Shown here one piece after another: positions 9,721 to 19,859 of a stretch of DNA of 64,000 bases. This stretch comes from Noviherbaspirillum saxi. GTDB taxonomy: Bacteria; Pseudomonadota; Gammaproteobacteria; Burkholderiales; Burkholderiaceae_D. Where the stretch lies: contig NZ_QYUO01000001.1 of NCBI RefSeq assembly GCF_003591035.1, positions 1,612,001 through 1,676,000 on the forward strand. The letters run 5' to 3'. Each line of letters begins with the position of its first letter. Position 1 is the stretch's first letter. The position numbers and the translations under genes are program-made. The notes below the pieces were generated by a model that was given only the letters and a program-made list of their open reading frames with translations, made no database searches and was not told the origin of the DNA.

Positions 9721-9742
9721 CCTCTCCCGAGACCGGGAGAGG
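9721..9742 (+). terminator. Hairpin after fabF
   Basis: CCTCTCCC (9721-9728) pairs perfectly with GGGAGAGG (9735-9742) around a 6-base loop, just after the fabF stop. Only a short T-rich tail (TCTT) follows, so it is a probable but weak intrinsic terminator or an mRNA 3'-end stabiliser. Confidence 0.45.
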
Positions 9743-9764
9743 TCTTCACACCCATTCCCCTGAC

Positions 9765-10271
9765 ATGTCTATCGCGGTATCCGCAATAGTGCAACCGTCT
9801 CGCCTTCTCGTGGTGATGATCGGTGCGATGTCACTCGTCGTCGCGTCCATTGGTATCGGGGTGGTCATCGGTCTGATTGGCGTGCTCCCCTTCATGCCGA
9901 AATGGATATCGGCGTCTGCAATTCTTTTCCTCTCGTTTTTTGGGTTTTATCATGGCACGAAAAGACGAAAACCCATACAACTGGATATCTCCGGCGCAGG
10001 TCAGTTTCGACTGACTGAAGTCGCCTCTTTTGCCCCTTGCAGCACCCGAAATCGACCGCATGTAATTACGAATGGCGAAGAATTCAAGCTGCTGGGTGAT
10101 TCGACCTTGTCGCCGCATCTGATGGTGCTTCGACTTCAGGCAGAGGATAAGAGAATCATCACTGTACTGATTTTGCCTGATAGCGTTTCGCGGGACACTT
10201 TTAGGGCAGTGTCGGTGGCATGTCGATGGATTGCGATGAATGGTAAACCATTGAATGCAAACGGGGAGTAA
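9765..10271 (+). CDS. Small membrane protein, possibly YgfX-like
   Basis: 168-residue protein with two closely spaced hydrophobic segments (about residues 14-38 and 42-62) followed by a soluble C-terminal domain that carries LDISGAGQFRL and a later ILPDSVSRDTFRAVSVACRW. This two-helix hairpin plus beta-rich tail resembles the YgfX family, which in Betaproteobacteria often lies between fabF and rpoE. The assignment rests on topology and position, not on strong motif identity. It is separated from rpoE by about 90 bases. Confidence 0.55.
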   Translation: MSIAVSAIVQPSRLLVVMIGAMSLVVASIGIGVVIGLIGVLPFMPKWISASAILFLSFFGFYHGTKRRKPIQLDISGAGQFRLTEVASFAPCSTRNRPHVITNGEEFKLLGDSTLSPHLMVLRLQAEDKRIITVLILPDSVSRDTFRAVSVACRWIAMNGKPLNANGE

Positions 10272-10291
10272 ATTTATACATGCAATACGTT

Positions 10292-10318
10292 GAACCAATT
10301 GCATTTCCACAAGTCAAC
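10292..10318 (+). promoter_or_regulatory. Possible sigma-E promoter upstream of rpoE
   Basis: GAACC at 10292-10296 and GTCAAC at 10313-10318 are separated by 16 bases, similar in form to ECF sigma-E promoters (GAACTT-like, then TCNAA-like). Sigma-E operons are commonly autoregulated, so the position 45 bases before rpoE makes sense. The match is partial. Confidence 0.3.
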
Positions 10319-10362
10319 TACATAAGCCGCGTAGATGTTGCAATGAAACAAGGGACCGGGGA

Positions 10363-10965
10363 TTGACGACAGAACGCGATATCGATCAACTGCTTGTCGA
10401 GCGTGTACAACACGGCGATAAAAAGGCGTTTGAGCTGCTGGTAAGCAAATATCAGCGTAAGCTCATGCGACTGGTATCGCGGCTTGTACGCGACCAGGCA
10501 GAGGCTGAGGACGTTGTTCAGGAAGCCTTTATCAAGGCTTATCGGGCGCTGCCTCAGTTCAGGGGCGATTCTGCGTTTTATACATGGCTTTATCGGATCG
10601 GTATCAATACCGCGAAGAATTACCTTGTGACGCAGGGCCGACGTGCGCCGACTTCCACGGAAGCTGATGCTGAAGAAGCTGAGACATTTGATGATGGCGA
10701 ACACCTCAGGGATATCAATACCCCCGAGTCTATGCTCGCCACAAAACAGATTGCCGAAACGGTGAATGTTGCAATGGATGCTCTTCCTGATGAGTTACGC
10801 ATAGCAATTACATTGCGTGAAATCGAAGGGTTGAGCTACGATGAAATTGCGGAAGCAATGGGTTGCCCGATTGGAACCGTTCGCAGCCGGATTTTCCGTG
10901 CTCGCGAAGCTATCGCAGAAAAATTGAGACCGTTGCTCGGGACTGCGATCGACAAGCGCTGGTAG
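10363..10965 (+). CDS. rpoE: ECF sigma factor RpoE/AlgU
   Basis: 200-residue ECF sigma factor. Region 2 is visible as DQAEAEDVVQEAFIKAYRALPQF and region 4 as LREIEGLSYDEIAEAMGCPIGTVRSRIFRARE, the helix-turn-helix that reads the -35 element. The start is TTG at 10363, with a GGGGA site 8 bases upstream; no ATG is available. The next genes encode its anti-sigma factor and regulator, so this is the envelope-stress operon rpoE-rseA-mucB-mucD. Confidence 0.95.
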   Translation: MTTERDIDQLLVERVQHGDKKAFELLVSKYQRKLMRLVSRLVRDQAEAEDVVQEAFIKAYRALPQFRGDSAFYTWLYRIGINTAKNYLVTQGRRAPTSTEADAEEAETFDDGEHLRDINTPESMLATKQIAETVNVAMDALPDELRIAITLREIEGLSYDEIAEAMGCPIGTVRSRIFRAREAIAEKLRPLLGTAIDKRW

Positions 10966-11035
10966 TGGCAGAGACAGGCAAGCAAAGGTTTTTTAGGCAG
11001 AAAACAGGGTTGGCGCAACCTGAACGGGGTAGGGT

Positions 11036-11686
11036 ATGAATACAAAGGAAATGACTCGGGAGCATATCTCCGCATTGGCGGATGGCGAACTCGCGGATCA
11101 GCAACTGGATGCGGCACTGGCTGAGTTGCGGGATGACGATGCTCAGTCGGACTGGGCGATCTATCACCAGATCGGCGATCTGTTGCGCTCGGACGACATG
11201 GCCGTCAATATCAGTGCCGACTTCGGAGCTCGACTGGCTGCACGTCTGGACGCCGAACCGACAATCATTGCACCAGCTGCCTTGAACGCCCAAACCCAAG
11301 CCGATTCTGCGGAGAAGGCGGAAAACCTTTCCAATACAAGCCACGGCAACATGAAGTCGACGCGCAAACGCTGGGCACTTCCAGGCATGGTTGCCGCTGC
11401 GGCGATGGCAACTGTAGCGTTCGTTGCAACACCGCAATTGATGGTGGCTTTAAAGGGTTCATCAGGATCGGCAGAAGGCACCAACCTCGCTTCGAGGGAT
11501 CCATCAATAAATGCTCAGGCAAATGGTGCCACAGCGGTCATGACATCTTCTGCCAATGGCGAAATCATCATGCGCGACGCGCGAATTGACGATTACCTGT
11601 TTGCTCACCAGCGTTTCTCTCCCTCAGTTTATAGCACCGCGCAATATGCGCGTTCGGCTACCTTTGCAACCGATTCGACTAAATGA
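11036..11686 (+). CDS. rseA: Anti-sigma-E factor RseA/MucA
   Basis: 216 residues. The N-terminal cytoplasmic part (REHISALADGELADQQLDAAL...DWAIYHQIGDLLRS) is the conserved sigma-E-binding domain. A membrane segment follows at about residues 116-136 (WALPGMVAAAAMATVAFVATP), and the rest is periplasmic. In this family, regulated proteolysis of the anchor frees sigma-E under envelope stress. Its stop overlaps the mucB start by four bases. Confidence 0.9.
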   Translation: MNTKEMTREHISALADGELADQQLDAALAELRDDDAQSDWAIYHQIGDLLRSDDMAVNISADFGARLAARLDAEPTIIAPAALNAQTQADSAEKAENLSNTSHGNMKSTRKRWALPGMVAAAAMATVAFVATPQLMVALKGSSGSAEGTNLASRDPSINAQANGATAVMTSSANGEIIMRDARIDDYLFAHQRFSPSVYSTAQYARSATFATDSTK

Positions 11687-12696
11687 TTTGTATGCGGCAA
11701 ACACACGCGTTGCTCAGGTTTGTCGTTGTCCTGTCAATATGCTTTACGTTTTCTGCTTTTGCTGAGAACGTGGACCCTGCGTCGGACCGCAGGGATGCAC
11801 AGTCCCTGTTGAGGAAAATTCAGGCTGCGGCGCAAAAACTTAATTATTCCGGTACCTTTGTGTATCAACAGGCAAATCAGATGCGGACTTCACGCATTAC
11901 ACATTTGCTGGAAGGGAAAAATGAAGTTGAAAAACTGGAAATTCTTGATGGTAAGTCTCGTGAATATATTCGGAACAATGACGAAGTCATTTGCTATGTT
12001 CAGGACACAAAGACTCTACTGATCGAAAAGCGCGTAACGCATGATGTATTCCCTGCAATCTTTGCAGCCAGCCCGGCGGAGCTTGCTGAAGTCTATACCT
12101 TGCGCAAAGATGAATCCGGCCGGATTGCCGGGCACGAATGCCAGTCCATCGTACTCGAACCAAAAGACAATCTGAGGTACGGCTACAAATTATGGGCGGA
12201 CAAGGAAAGCGGTCTCCTTTTGCGGGCGCAAACCCTCAACGAGAAAAACGAGGTCGTTGAACAAATTTCCTTTACCCAGATTTCCATAGGTAATATCGAC
12301 CGCAGCAGGGCAAAGCCAAGTGTGACGAACACATCCGGCTGGCGTATTGAAAATGCAGTAATGAGCCAAGTCAATCTGGCCGGTTGGAGCGTAAAATCAC
12401 TTCCCCCCGGCTTCAAGAAAATCCGCGAGGTTAAACGCATGGTGTCGGATGCCGCGACAACTGGCGGGCAGTCCGCTCAGCGCGAAGTCTCACAAATGGT
12501 CTTTTCCGATGGCCTTGCCGCAATTTCGGTATTTATTGAACCGGGTTCGCATAGCCGTACCGAGGGTTCGATGCAGCAAGGTGCGATGAACATTGTCGGA
12601 AAGCGACATGGGGATTTTTGGCTTACCATCGTTGGCGAAGTCCCCTCGGCAGCCGTCAGGCAAGTCGCCAATTCCATTGAATTCAAATCTAAATAG
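11683..12696 (+). CDS. rseB: Sigma-E regulatory protein MucB/RseB
   Basis: 337 residues with an N-terminal signal peptide (FVVVLSICFTFSAFAEN, cleavage after about residue 27). The mature part begins with a segment like LLRKIQAAAQKLNYSGTFVYQQ, the LolA/LppX-like lipoprotein-sensing fold of RseB. RseB binds the periplasmic face of RseA and protects it from cleavage. It starts within the rseA stop codon and is followed 20 bases later by the protease gene, as in the Pseudomonas muc operon. Confidence 0.93.
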   Translation: MICMRQTHALLRFVVVLSICFTFSAFAENVDPASDRRDAQSLLRKIQAAAQKLNYSGTFVYQQANQMRTSRITHLLEGKNEVEKLEILDGKSREYIRNNDEVICYVQDTKTLLIEKRVTHDVFPAIFAASPAELAEVYTLRKDESGRIAGHECQSIVLEPKDNLRYGYKLWADKESGLLLRAQTLNEKNEVVEQISFTQISIGNIDRSRAKPSVTNTSGWRIENAVMSQVNLAGWSVKSLPPGFKKIREVKRMVSDAATTGGQSAQREVSQMVFSDGLAAISVFIEPGSHSRTEGSMQQGAMNIVGKRHGDFWLTIVGEVPSAAVRQVANSIEFKSK

Positions 12697-12716
12697 CTAA
12701 CAATAAAAAGGATTCC

Positions 12717-14195
12717 ATGAAAACCATATCTATCGCTCGAAACCTGCTGCTTGCGGTCATGATCGGGCCCTTGGGTAGCACGCTCTTGCCATCCTCGGCA
12801 GGCTTGGCATTTGCGCAAGCTGCGTCGGTTGCAGGCCTGCCCGATTTTGCCGACCTTGCAGAGAAAACCGGACCTGCGGTTGTGAACATACGGACAACAG
12901 AGCGTGTCAAGCCCGGCCAAGGCGGCGCGCCAAGTACCGAAGACGAAGAGATGCAGGAATTCTTCAGGCGGTTCTTCGGCGTCCCGATGCCTCGGCAGCC
13001 GGATCGCACCCCTCGTAACGGCCGCAAGCCGACGCCTCAGCAGGAAGAAGATGTGCCGCGCGGCGTAGGTTCCGGATTCATAATCTCGGCAGATGGCTTT
13101 GTGCTGACCAATGCACATGTGGTGGACGGTGCCGATGATGTCTACGTCACGCTGACTGATAAGCGCGAATTCAAGGCAAAAATCATTGGTGTCGACAAGC
13201 GCACCGATGTGGCGGTTGTCAGGATCGAAGGCAGCAATCTACCCCGTCTGACCATTGGCGATCCCAACAGATTGCGTGTGGGCGAATGGGTTATTGCTAT
13301 TGGATCTCCGTTCGGCTTGGATAACACCGTGACAGCCGGCATCATTTCCGCCAAGGCACGCGATACTGGTGATTATCTGCCGTTAATCCAGACCGACGTT
13401 GCTGTGAATCCAGGTAACTCCGGCGGCCCCTTGATTAACATGCGAGGCGAAGTCATCGGCATCAATTCTCAGATATATAGCCGTTCGGGTGGATACATGG
13501 GGATTTCGTTTGCCGTGCCAATTGATGAGGCCATGCGCGTAGCGGAACAGCTGCGCCTGACCGGGCGTGTCACGCGCGGACGGATAGGGGTGCAGATCGG
13601 AGAGGTGACCAAGGATGTGGCCGAATCGCTGGGCATGCCGCGTGCGCAGGGTGCGTTGATTCAACGTGTCGAACCCGGCGGGCCTGCCGAAAAGGGCGGA
13701 CTGGAAGCCGGCGATATCATTACCAAGTTTAATGGTACTCAAATCGAAAAATCGTCCGATCTGCCGCGTGTAGTTGGTGCGACCAAGCCAGGTACGCGAT
13801 CCACGCTGACCGTATGGCGTAAGGGCGCCAGCAAGGAAGTGACCTTGTCTATCGCCGAACTCGAGCCGGAAAAAGTTGCAAAGAAGGAAGAGCGCAAGAC
13901 TAAGCCTGAACAGGTTGCAAATGCTCTTGGACTGGTCGTCAGCGACTTGTCCGACGCGCAGAAGAAAGAGCTCAAGATCGATGGCGGCGCACTGGTTGAC
14001 GCGGCGGAAGGCCCTGCAGCGCGCGCCGGCTTGCGTGGCGGAGACGTGATCCTTCGCTTGAATAATAGCGATGTGAAGGATGCAAAGCAGTTCAACGCTC
14101 TGGTTAGCAAGCTCGAGGCTAAAAAGACGGCGGTGGTACTGGTGCGCCGTGGCGAAGCTTCGCAATTCGTCCCTATCCGGCCAAACGGACAGTAA
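12717..14195 (+). CDS. mucD: Periplasmic serine protease MucD/DegP family
   Basis: 492-residue HtrA/DegP-type protease-chaperone. A signal peptide covers about residues 1-38. The catalytic triad is His in LTNAHVVDG, Asp in KRTDVAVVRIEG and Ser in NPGNSGGPLIN. Two PDZ domains follow (RIGVQIGEVT..., then ANALGLVVSDL...), the second ending in a carboxylate-binding groove. It degrades misfolded envelope proteins and completes the sigma-E operon. A Lys/Glu-rich linker separates the PDZ domains. Confidence 0.95.
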   Translation: MKTISIARNLLLAVMIGPLGSTLLPSSAGLAFAQAASVAGLPDFADLAEKTGPAVVNIRTTERVKPGQGGAPSTEDEEMQEFFRRFFGVPMPRQPDRTPRNGRKPTPQQEEDVPRGVGSGFIISADGFVLTNAHVVDGADDVYVTLTDKREFKAKIIGVDKRTDVAVVRIEGSNLPRLTIGDPNRLRVGEWVIAIGSPFGLDNTVTAGIISAKARDTGDYLPLIQTDVAVNPGNSGGPLINMRGEVIGINSQIYSRSGGYMGISFAVPIDEAMRVAEQLRLTGRVTRGRIGVQIGEVTKDVAESLGMPRAQGALIQRVEPGGPAEKGGLEAGDIITKFNGTQIEKSSDLPRVVGATKPGTRSTLTVWRKGASKEVTLSIAELEPEKVAKKEERKTKPEQVANALGLVVSDLSDAQKKELKIDGGALVDAAEGPAARAGLRGGDVILRLNNSDVKDAKQFNALVSKLEAKKTAVVLVRRGEASQFVPIRPNGQ

Positions 14196-14215
14196 TCCTT
14201 TCCAGATACTTCAAA

Positions 14216-14240
14216 GGCTGCCCTGATACGGGCAGCCGTT
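14216..14240 (+). terminator. Terminator after mucD
   Basis: GGCTGCCC (14216-14223) pairs with GGGCAGCC (14230-14237) around TGATAC, followed by GTTT. It lies 20 bases after the mucD stop and should end the sigma-E operon. Confidence 0.65.
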
Positions 14241-14362
14241 TGGCTTGGTTATCGTAGCGATATGCGAAACCGTTTCTCGCCCGGTCGGTGCGGCGCTATA
14301 CTCATCAAGGAAGCGGCTGAAAAGCGCGATCGGAATGCATACACTTTCAAAAGGGTAAAGTC

Positions 14363-14623
14363 GTGGTCCAGTTCACCCTCTATTCCCGTTCATACTGCCA
14401 TCTTTGTGACGACATGCTCGAAGCTTTGCAGACACTAAGCAGCGAGTACCCTTTTAAAATCGAAATCATCGACGTTGATTCCGATGAAACCCTTGTCGCG
14501 CAATTTGATGAACTGGTACCCGTCTTGTTTGGACAAAAATCCGGTAGCAGCGCGGCACTTGAGCTGTGTCATTATTTCCTTGATGAGCATAAGGCCCGTG
14601 ATTTCCTGGCACAGGCCGCATGA
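14363..14623 (+). CDS. Glutaredoxin-like protein (DUF836)
   Basis: 86 residues with a thioredoxin-type fold: beta strand, the dithiol motif CHLC (SYCHLCDDM, about residue 12), and a conserved V-P-V-L strand. It starts with GTG at 14363. Members of this family are small thiol proteins commonly found between mucD and lepA in Betaproteobacteria; the natural substrate is not established. The gene is probably transcribed on its own, since terminators flank it. Confidence 0.8.
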   Translation: MVQFTLYSRSYCHLCDDMLEALQTLSSEYPFKIEIIDVDSDETLVAQFDELVPVLFGQKSGSSAALELCHYFLDEHKARDFLAQAA

Positions 14624-14695
14624 AATCCGGTCAGGCTGGCTAATTACCTAGCATGAGGAAGGCGCTTTGTATGGGCTTTCCCTTTCGAAATCCGG

Positions 14696-14774
14696 TAGAA
14701 TGCGCGGCATCGAACAACCTTCTGTCATAAGGCGCTCGCTTGGGGGAACTTCCCTCGCTCAGAGCGCCTTTTTT
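14696..14774 (+). ncRNA. Leader/attenuator or short transcript before lepA
   Basis: A TAGAAT -10-like box at 14696-14701 is followed by a 9-bp stem (AAGGCGCTC at 14729-14737 with GAGCGCCTT at 14762-14770) and six T residues, which is a classic intrinsic terminator. It ends only 19 bases before the lepA start, so transcription from this promoter would be stopped before lepA unless the terminator is overcome. It could be the end of the upstream gene, an attenuated lepA leader, or a small RNA of roughly 65 bases. No matching -35 box is convincing. Confidence 0.4.
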
Positions 14775-14792
14775 GTAGTTGTAACTTAGTTA

Positions 14793-16586
14793 ATGAACAA
14801 CATTCGTAATTTTTCCATCATCGCTCACATCGATCATGGCAAGTCGACTCTGGCAGACCGCATCATTCAGATCTGCGGCGGTTTGTCCGATCGCGAAATG
14901 GAAGCGCAAGTACTGGATTCGATGGACCTCGAGCGCGAACGCGGAATCACCATCAAGGCACAGACGGCGGCACTGTCGTACAAGGCGCGCGACGGAAAAA
15001 TCTATAACCTGAACCTGATCGACACTCCGGGCCATGTGGACTTCAGCTATGAAGTGAGCCGCTCGCTGTCGGCTTGCGAGGGCGCGCTGCTCGTGGTCGA
15101 TGCTTCTCAAGGTGTCGAGGCGCAGACGGTGGCGAACTGCTATACGGCCCTCGACCTGGATGTTGAAGTGGTGCCTGTGCTGAACAAGATCGACCTTCCG
15201 TCCGCCGACCCTGACAACGCGATAAGCGAGATTGAAGACGTCATCGGCATCGATGCCGGCGATGCGGTGCGTTGCTCGGCCAAAACGGGGCTCGGCGTGG
15301 AAGACGTGCTCGAATCACTTATTGCGAAAGTGCCGCCGCCCAAAGGCGATGCCTCCCAACCCTTGCAAGCGCTGATCATCGATTCCTGGTTCGATAACTA
15401 CGTCGGTGTGGTCATGCTGGTGCGGATCGTCAATGGCACGCTTCGTCCCAAGGACAAGATCTCGCTAATGGCAACCGGTGCGCAATACCTGGCCGAAAGC
15501 GTTGGCGTCTTTACTCCAAAATCACTGGCAAAGGAGTCGCTGTCGGCTGGGCAGGTGGGTTTCGTCATCGCCGGCATCAAGGAGCTCAAGGCTGCGCGCG
15601 TGGGCGATACCATCACCCTTGCATCCAAGCCGGCGGCAGAACCGCTGCCAGGTTTCAAGGAAGTGCAACCGCAAGTATTTGCCGGCTTGTTTCCGGTCGA
15701 AGCCAACCAGTATGACGCGCTGCGCGATTCTCTCGAAAAGCTGAAGCTCAACGACGCTGCGCTCCAGTATGAACCCGAGGTATCGCAGGCCCTTGGCTTC
15801 GGTTTTCGCTGCGGCTTCCTCGGATTGCTCCATATGGAAATCGTCCAGGAACGCCTGGAGCGCGAGTTCGATATGGACCTCATCACCACCGCGCCAACGG
15901 TGATTTACGAAGTGGTCCAGCGCGATGGCAGCATCATCATGGTCGACAATCCATCCAAGATGCCGGAGCCGTCCAAGATCGAAGAGATTCGCGAACCTAT
16001 CGTCACGGTCAACCTGTATATGCCGCAGGAATACGTCGGCTCCGTCATCACGCTATGTACCCAAAAACGGGGTATGCAGATCAACATGACCTATCATGGC
16101 AAGCAGGTAATGCTGACCTATGAAATGCCGATGGCGGAAATCGTCCTGGATTTCTTCGATAAGCTGAAGTCGACGTCGCGTGGCTACGCGTCCATGGACT
16201 ACGAGTTCAAGGAATACCGCGCGGCCGACGTCGTCAAGGTCGATATGCTGATCAACAGCGAAAGAGTCGATGCTCTCGCGATCATCGTTCATCGTTCGAA
16301 CAGCCAGTACCGCGGCCGTGCGGTGGCAGCAAAGATGCGTGAACTGATACCGCGCCAGATGTTCGATGTCGCCATCCAGGCGGCGATTGGCGCAAACATC
16401 ATCGCTCGCGAAAACGTCAAGGCCATGCGCAAGAACGTGCTCGCGAAATGCTACGGCGGTGACATTTCGCGTAAGCGCAAACTGCTCGAAAAGCAAAAGG
16501 CCGGCAAGAAGCGTATGAAGCAGGTTGGCTCGGTTGAGGTGCCGCAAGAGGCATTCCTGGCGATTTTACAAGTGGAAGATAAATGA
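14793..16586 (+). CDS. lepA: Elongation factor 4 (LepA) GTPase
   Basis: 597-residue translational GTPase. G1 is [13 protein letters not shown], switch regions include [12 protein letters not shown]3 is [12 protein letters not shown] and G4 is NKIDLPSAD. The later domains and the LepA-specific C-terminal domain (ending in [20 protein letters not shown]) are complete. LepA acts on stalled or misassembling ribosomes at the membrane. Its stop overlaps lepB by four bases, the standard lepA-lepB operon. Confidence 0.97.
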   Translation: MNNIRNFSIIAHIDHGKSTLADRIIQICGGLSDREMEAQVLDSMDLERERGITIKAQTAALSYKARDGKIYNLNLIDTPGHVDFSYEVSRSLSACEGALLVVDASQGVEAQTVANCYTALDLDVEVVPVLNKIDLPSADPDNAISEIEDVIGIDAGDAVRCSAKTGLGVEDVLESLIAKVPPPKGDASQPLQALIIDSWFDNYVGVVMLVRIVNGTLRPKDKISLMATGAQYLAESVGVFTPKSLAKESLSAGQVGFVIAGIKELKAARVGDTITLASKPAAEPLPGFKEVQPQVFAGLFPVEANQYDALRDSLEKLKLNDAALQYEPEVSQALGFGFRCGFLGLLHMEIVQERLEREFDMDLITTAPTVIYEVVQRDGSIIMVDNPSKMPEPSKIEEIREPIVTVNLYMPQEYVGSVITLCTQKRGMQINMTYHGKQVMLTYEMPMAEIVLDFFDKLKSTSRGYASMDYEFKEYRAADVVKVDMLINSERVDALAIIVHRSNSQYRGRAVAAKMRELIPRQMFDVAIQAAIGANIIARENVKAMRKNVLAKCYGGDISRKRKLLEKQKAGKKRMKQVGSVEVPQEAFLAILQVEDK

Positions 16587-17494
16587 GTCTGCAAGCGATT
16601 CTCGGCAATTTCGCGTTAATCCTTTTCATCCTGACTATCGCTACCGGCATCATTTGGTTTCTGGATGTCTTTCATTTTTCCAGGCTTCGTCGTGTAAAGG
16701 CCGATCAGGCGCTTGCGGAATTCGATGCACGCCATGCTCGACTGCGCGCCGACGGGGTCAAGGCCGACGACAGCGGTCGATCCAGGCTGGAAGCTGAGAT
16801 TCTCAGGCAGCCGACATGGATCGAATATTCGGGCAGCTTTTTCCCGGTGATTGCCCTGGTGTTTTTCCTGCGTTCCTTTCTGTACGAGCCGTTCAAGATT
16901 CCATCAAGCTCGATGGTCCCGACCCTTGTGATCGGCGATCTCATCTTGGTAAACAAGTTCACGTACGGGATCCGGCTGCCTGTTATTAACAAAAAAATCA
17001 TAGACATCAATGACCCCCAGCGCGGAGACGTGATGGTGTTCAAATTTCCCAAGGACCCGTCGCTTGATTACATCAAACGCGTAGTAGGCGTGCCTGGTGA
17101 TAAAATCACGTATAAAAACAAGCGGTTAACTGTGAATGGTAAAGAAATTTCTTATCAGTCACTATCGGACTATCTGGACGAAGAACATTTAAGTTACTCG
17201 AAGCAGTACGCGGAAAACTTAACTGGAATGCAACATAAGATACTTAATGACGAACGTGCTCCTGCTTATGTGCAAAATCCGGATCCATTTCCCATGCATG
17301 AACGTTGTACATATAACCTCGAAGGCTTTACCTGTACCGTACCTGCTGGACATTATTTCATGATGGGTGATAATCGGGATAACAGCCTCGATAGCCGTTA
17401 TTGGGGTTTCGTTCCAGATGAAAATATTGTCGGAAAGGCATTTTTCGTTTGGATGAATTTCGGCAATATTCGTCGTATTGGCAGTTTTCAATAA
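16583..17494 (+). CDS. lepB: Signal peptidase I
   Basis: 303-residue type I leader peptidase in the inner membrane. Two N-terminal membrane segments are visible (about residues 11-31 and 82-102). The catalytic serine is in [10 protein letters not shown] and the catalytic lysine in [12 protein letters not shown]; the later [20 protein letters not shown] is box E. It removes signal peptides from exported proteins. Codon use in the middle (about 17130-17280) is more AT-rich than the flanks, in a poorly conserved periplasmic insert. Confidence 0.96.
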   Translation: MSLQAILGNFALILFILTIATGIIWFLDVFHFSRLRRVKADQALAEFDARHARLRADGVKADDSGRSRLEAEILRQPTWIEYSGSFFPVIALVFFLRSFLYEPFKIPSSSMVPTLVIGDLILVNKFTYGIRLPVINKKIIDINDPQRGDVMVFKFPKDPSLDYIKRVVGVPGDKITYKNKRLTVNGKEISYQSLSDYLDEEHLSYSKQYAENLTGMQHKILNDERAPAYVQNPDPFPMHERCTYNLEGFTCTVPAGHYFMMGDNRDNSLDSRYWGFVPDENIVGKAFFVWMNFGNIRRIGSFQ

Positions 17495-17519
17495 TTATTA
17501 GAACTCAGGGGGAGTTGGG

Positions 17520-17897
17520 ATGAAGGTACGCGCGAAAGCGAGCGGCTTATCGTTGGTGGGATTTCTTTTCGTCATTGTTATTGTGGCTCTGCTCGCGGTA
17601 CTCGGTTTGAAGCTTGTCCCGACTGTGATGGAGTACGTTGCGATCAAAAAAGCGATCGTCAACGCCAAGAATGCTGGAACAACCGCAAAAGAGATTCAGG
17701 ATTCATTCGATAAGCAACGTACGACTAATTATGTCGAGTCGGTCAGCGGTAAGGATCTTGAAATCATCAAGACCGGTGAAGGTTTAGAAGTAAGTGTTGC
17801 GTATGAAAAGCGCATCCCGCTGGTTGGCCCGGCAAGTTTGGTCCTCGATTATGTAGCGACAACCGGCAAGACAGCGGCTATAAAACCTGCGCAGTAA
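17520..17897 (+). CDS. DUF4845 family membrane protein
   Basis: 125-residue protein with one N-terminal membrane helix ([23 protein letters not shown]) preceded by a short basic stretch, much like a type IV pilin-type anchor, and a small periplasmic domain. This family regularly sits between lepB and rnc in Beta- and Gammaproteobacteria. Its function is not known. It starts 25 bases after lepB, preceded by GGGGGAG. Confidence 0.82.
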   Translation: MKVRAKASGLSLVGFLFVIVIVALLAVLGLKLVPTVMEYVAIKKAIVNAKNAGTTAKEIQDSFDKQRTTNYVESVSGKDLEIIKTGEGLEVSVAYEKRIPLVGPASLVLDYVATTGKTAAIKPAQ

Positions 17898-17920
17898 AAG
17901 GAACTAGGCGACGAAGCGAG

Positions 17921-18913
17921 ATGGATTTTAAGTTATTGCAAGACCGGCTGGGCCATTTGTTCAAGGATGCTGCACTCTTGCAGCAAGCCTTGACCCATCG
18001 CAGCCACAGCAGCGTGCATAACGAGCGGCTTGAGTTCCTTGGGGACTCGGTCCTGAACTGTGTCGTGGCTTCGTTGTTGTTCGAACGTTATAACAAGATC
18101 GACGAGGGTGATTTATCACGCTTGCGCGCCAACCTGGTCAAGCAACAGTCGTTATACGAGATTGCCCAGCGTCTTGAATTGTCGCAGTTCCTGCGGCTCG
18201 GCGAAGGTGAGCTGAAATCGGGAGGCTTTCGCCGTCCATCGATTCTGGCGGATACGCTTGAAGCCCTGTTTGGGGCGATATTCCTGGACGCCGGCTTCAA
18301 TGCAGCGCGCGATGTCATACGCTCGCTCTACATTCCCATACTCGATACAGTAGATCCAAAGACCCTGGGCAAGGATGCAAAGACTCTGTTGCAGGAATAC
18401 CTGCAGGGTAAAAAGCTGGCCTTGCCTCAATACAATGTTGTCGCTACTCACGGTGCCGCGCATAACCAGGAATTCGAAATTGAATGTCTGGTACCGAAAC
18501 TGGATATTCAGGTATTTGGTACCGGAGGCAGCCGCAGGGCCGGCGAACAGGCTGCTGCCAAACTGGCGCTGGAAGCCGTACAGAATGCGCTGGTAAAAAC
18601 GACTGCGTCGGGTCGCAAGACCCGCCCGCGCGCCTCGCAGCTGAAACTGGCCGGAATCGCCACGATCCAACCTGATGCGCCCATTGGAGAAGAGGTAAAA
18701 AAGCCGGCGAAAACCTCGGCCAAGGCGGATGGCAAGGCTGACTCTGTACCGGATTCAAAGCCGGACGCAAGACAGACCCGGCTGGACCTCAAAACCGATG
18801 CAAAGGCGGACGCAAAAGCGGGCGCGGCTTCACCCGAGAGCGAATCCGTACAACCGCAAGGTGGCGCCAAACTCGCATCAAACACGGCATCGCCTGAAAC
18901 GAAAACTGCATGA
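17921..18913 (+). CDS. rnc: Ribonuclease III with long C-terminal extension
   Basis: 330 residues; typical RNase III has about 225. Residues 1-150 are the endonuclease domain with the signature [17 protein letters not shown] (catalytic Glu and Asp) and residues 155-225 the double-stranded RNA-binding domain ([11 protein letters not shown]...). After that comes an unstructured tail rich in Lys, Ala, Asp and Pro, with repeated KADAKAD-like units (about residues 245-330). It processes rRNA and other structured RNAs. The stop overlaps the era start by four bases. Confidence 0.96.
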   Translation: MDFKLLQDRLGHLFKDAALLQQALTHRSHSSVHNERLEFLGDSVLNCVVASLLFERYNKIDEGDLSRLRANLVKQQSLYEIAQRLELSQFLRLGEGELKSGGFRRPSILADTLEALFGAIFLDAGFNAARDVIRSLYIPILDTVDPKTLGKDAKTLLQEYLQGKKLALPQYNVVATHGAAHNQEFEIECLVPKLDIQVFGTGGSRRAGEQAAAKLALEAVQNALVKTTASGRKTRPRASQLKLAGIATIQPDAPIGEEVKKPAKTSAKADGKADSVPDSKPDARQTRLDLKTDAKADAKAGAASPESESVQPQGGAKLASNTASPETKTA

Positions 18914-19812
18914 CACCTCCTGACGCTTCTCCTGATTTCCGCTGCGGGTATATCGCGATTGTCGGTCGCCCCAACGTCGGTAAATCGACCTTGATGAATG
19001 CGCTTATCGGCGCCAAGGTCAGTATTACCTCGCGCAAGGCGCAAACCACACGTCATCGCATCACAGGCATACAGACTAGGGAATCCGCGCAATTCGTGTA
19101 TGTCGACACGCCCGGCTTTCAGACACGTCACGCAAATGCCCTGAATAAAACCCTTAACAGGACAGTCACCAATACACTGACTGCCGCTGACGTCATCCTT
19201 TTCATCATCGAGGCTGGCATCTTTGGACAGCCTGACAAACAGGTACTTGGCCTAATCCCGAAAAATGTCCCGTGCATACTTGTCATCAACAAGTCGGATC
19301 GGATCAAGGACAAGGCAGTGATGATGCCGTTCGCGCAGCAGGTTGCCAGCGAGCGCGATTTCACTGCAATTGTCCCGGTATCGGCAAAGCAGCGGTTCCA
19401 GCTCGACGCGCTGGAAAAGGAAATCGAAAAATACCTTCCTGTAAACCCTCCGATGTTCGGCGAGGATGACATTACAGATCGTAGTGAAAAATTCCTGGCC
19501 GCCGAAATCATTCGCGAAAAAGTCTTTCGCTTCGTTGGCGAGGAATTGCCCTATACCAGCACGGTTGTCATCGAGAAATTCGAAGAAGAAGGCAACCTGC
19601 GCCGCGTATTTGCAGCGATCCTTGTCGAACGCGATGGGCACAAGGCAATGGTCATCGGTCAAAAGGGAGCGAAACTGAAGGAAATCTCCACGCAAGCACG
19701 GCTCGATATGGAAAAGCTGTTCGGTGGGCCCGTGTATCTGGAAATCTGGGTCAAGGTCAAATCCGGCTGGGCAGATAATGAAGCCGGATTGCGCGCCTAC
19801 GGCTACGAGTAG
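18910..19812 (+). CDS. era: GTPase Era
   Basis: 300-residue Era, a GTPase that binds the 3' end of 16S rRNA in 30S assembly. G1 is [14 protein letters not shown], switch I includes [10 protein letters not shown]3 is DTPGF and G4 is NKSDRI. The C-terminal KH domain carries the conserved [13 protein letters not shown]. It is coupled to rnc (ATGA overlap), the usual rnc-era arrangement that links rRNA processing to assembly. Confidence 0.97.
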   Translation: MTPPDASPDFRCGYIAIVGRPNVGKSTLMNALIGAKVSITSRKAQTTRHRITGIQTRESAQFVYVDTPGFQTRHANALNKTLNRTVTNTLTAADVILFIIEAGIFGQPDKQVLGLIPKNVPCILVINKSDRIKDKAVMMPFAQQVASERDFTAIVPVSAKQRFQLDALEKEIEKYLPVNPPMFGEDDITDRSEKFLAAEIIREKVFRFVGEELPYTSTVVIEKFEEEGNLRRVFAAILVERDGHKAMVIGQKGAKLKEISTQARLDMEKLFGGPVYLEIWVKVKSGWADNEAGLRAYGYE

Positions 19813-19859
19813 TACGCGTTCAGATTGTTGTCTTTCGACTGAGTCGCTCCCGACTGCCA

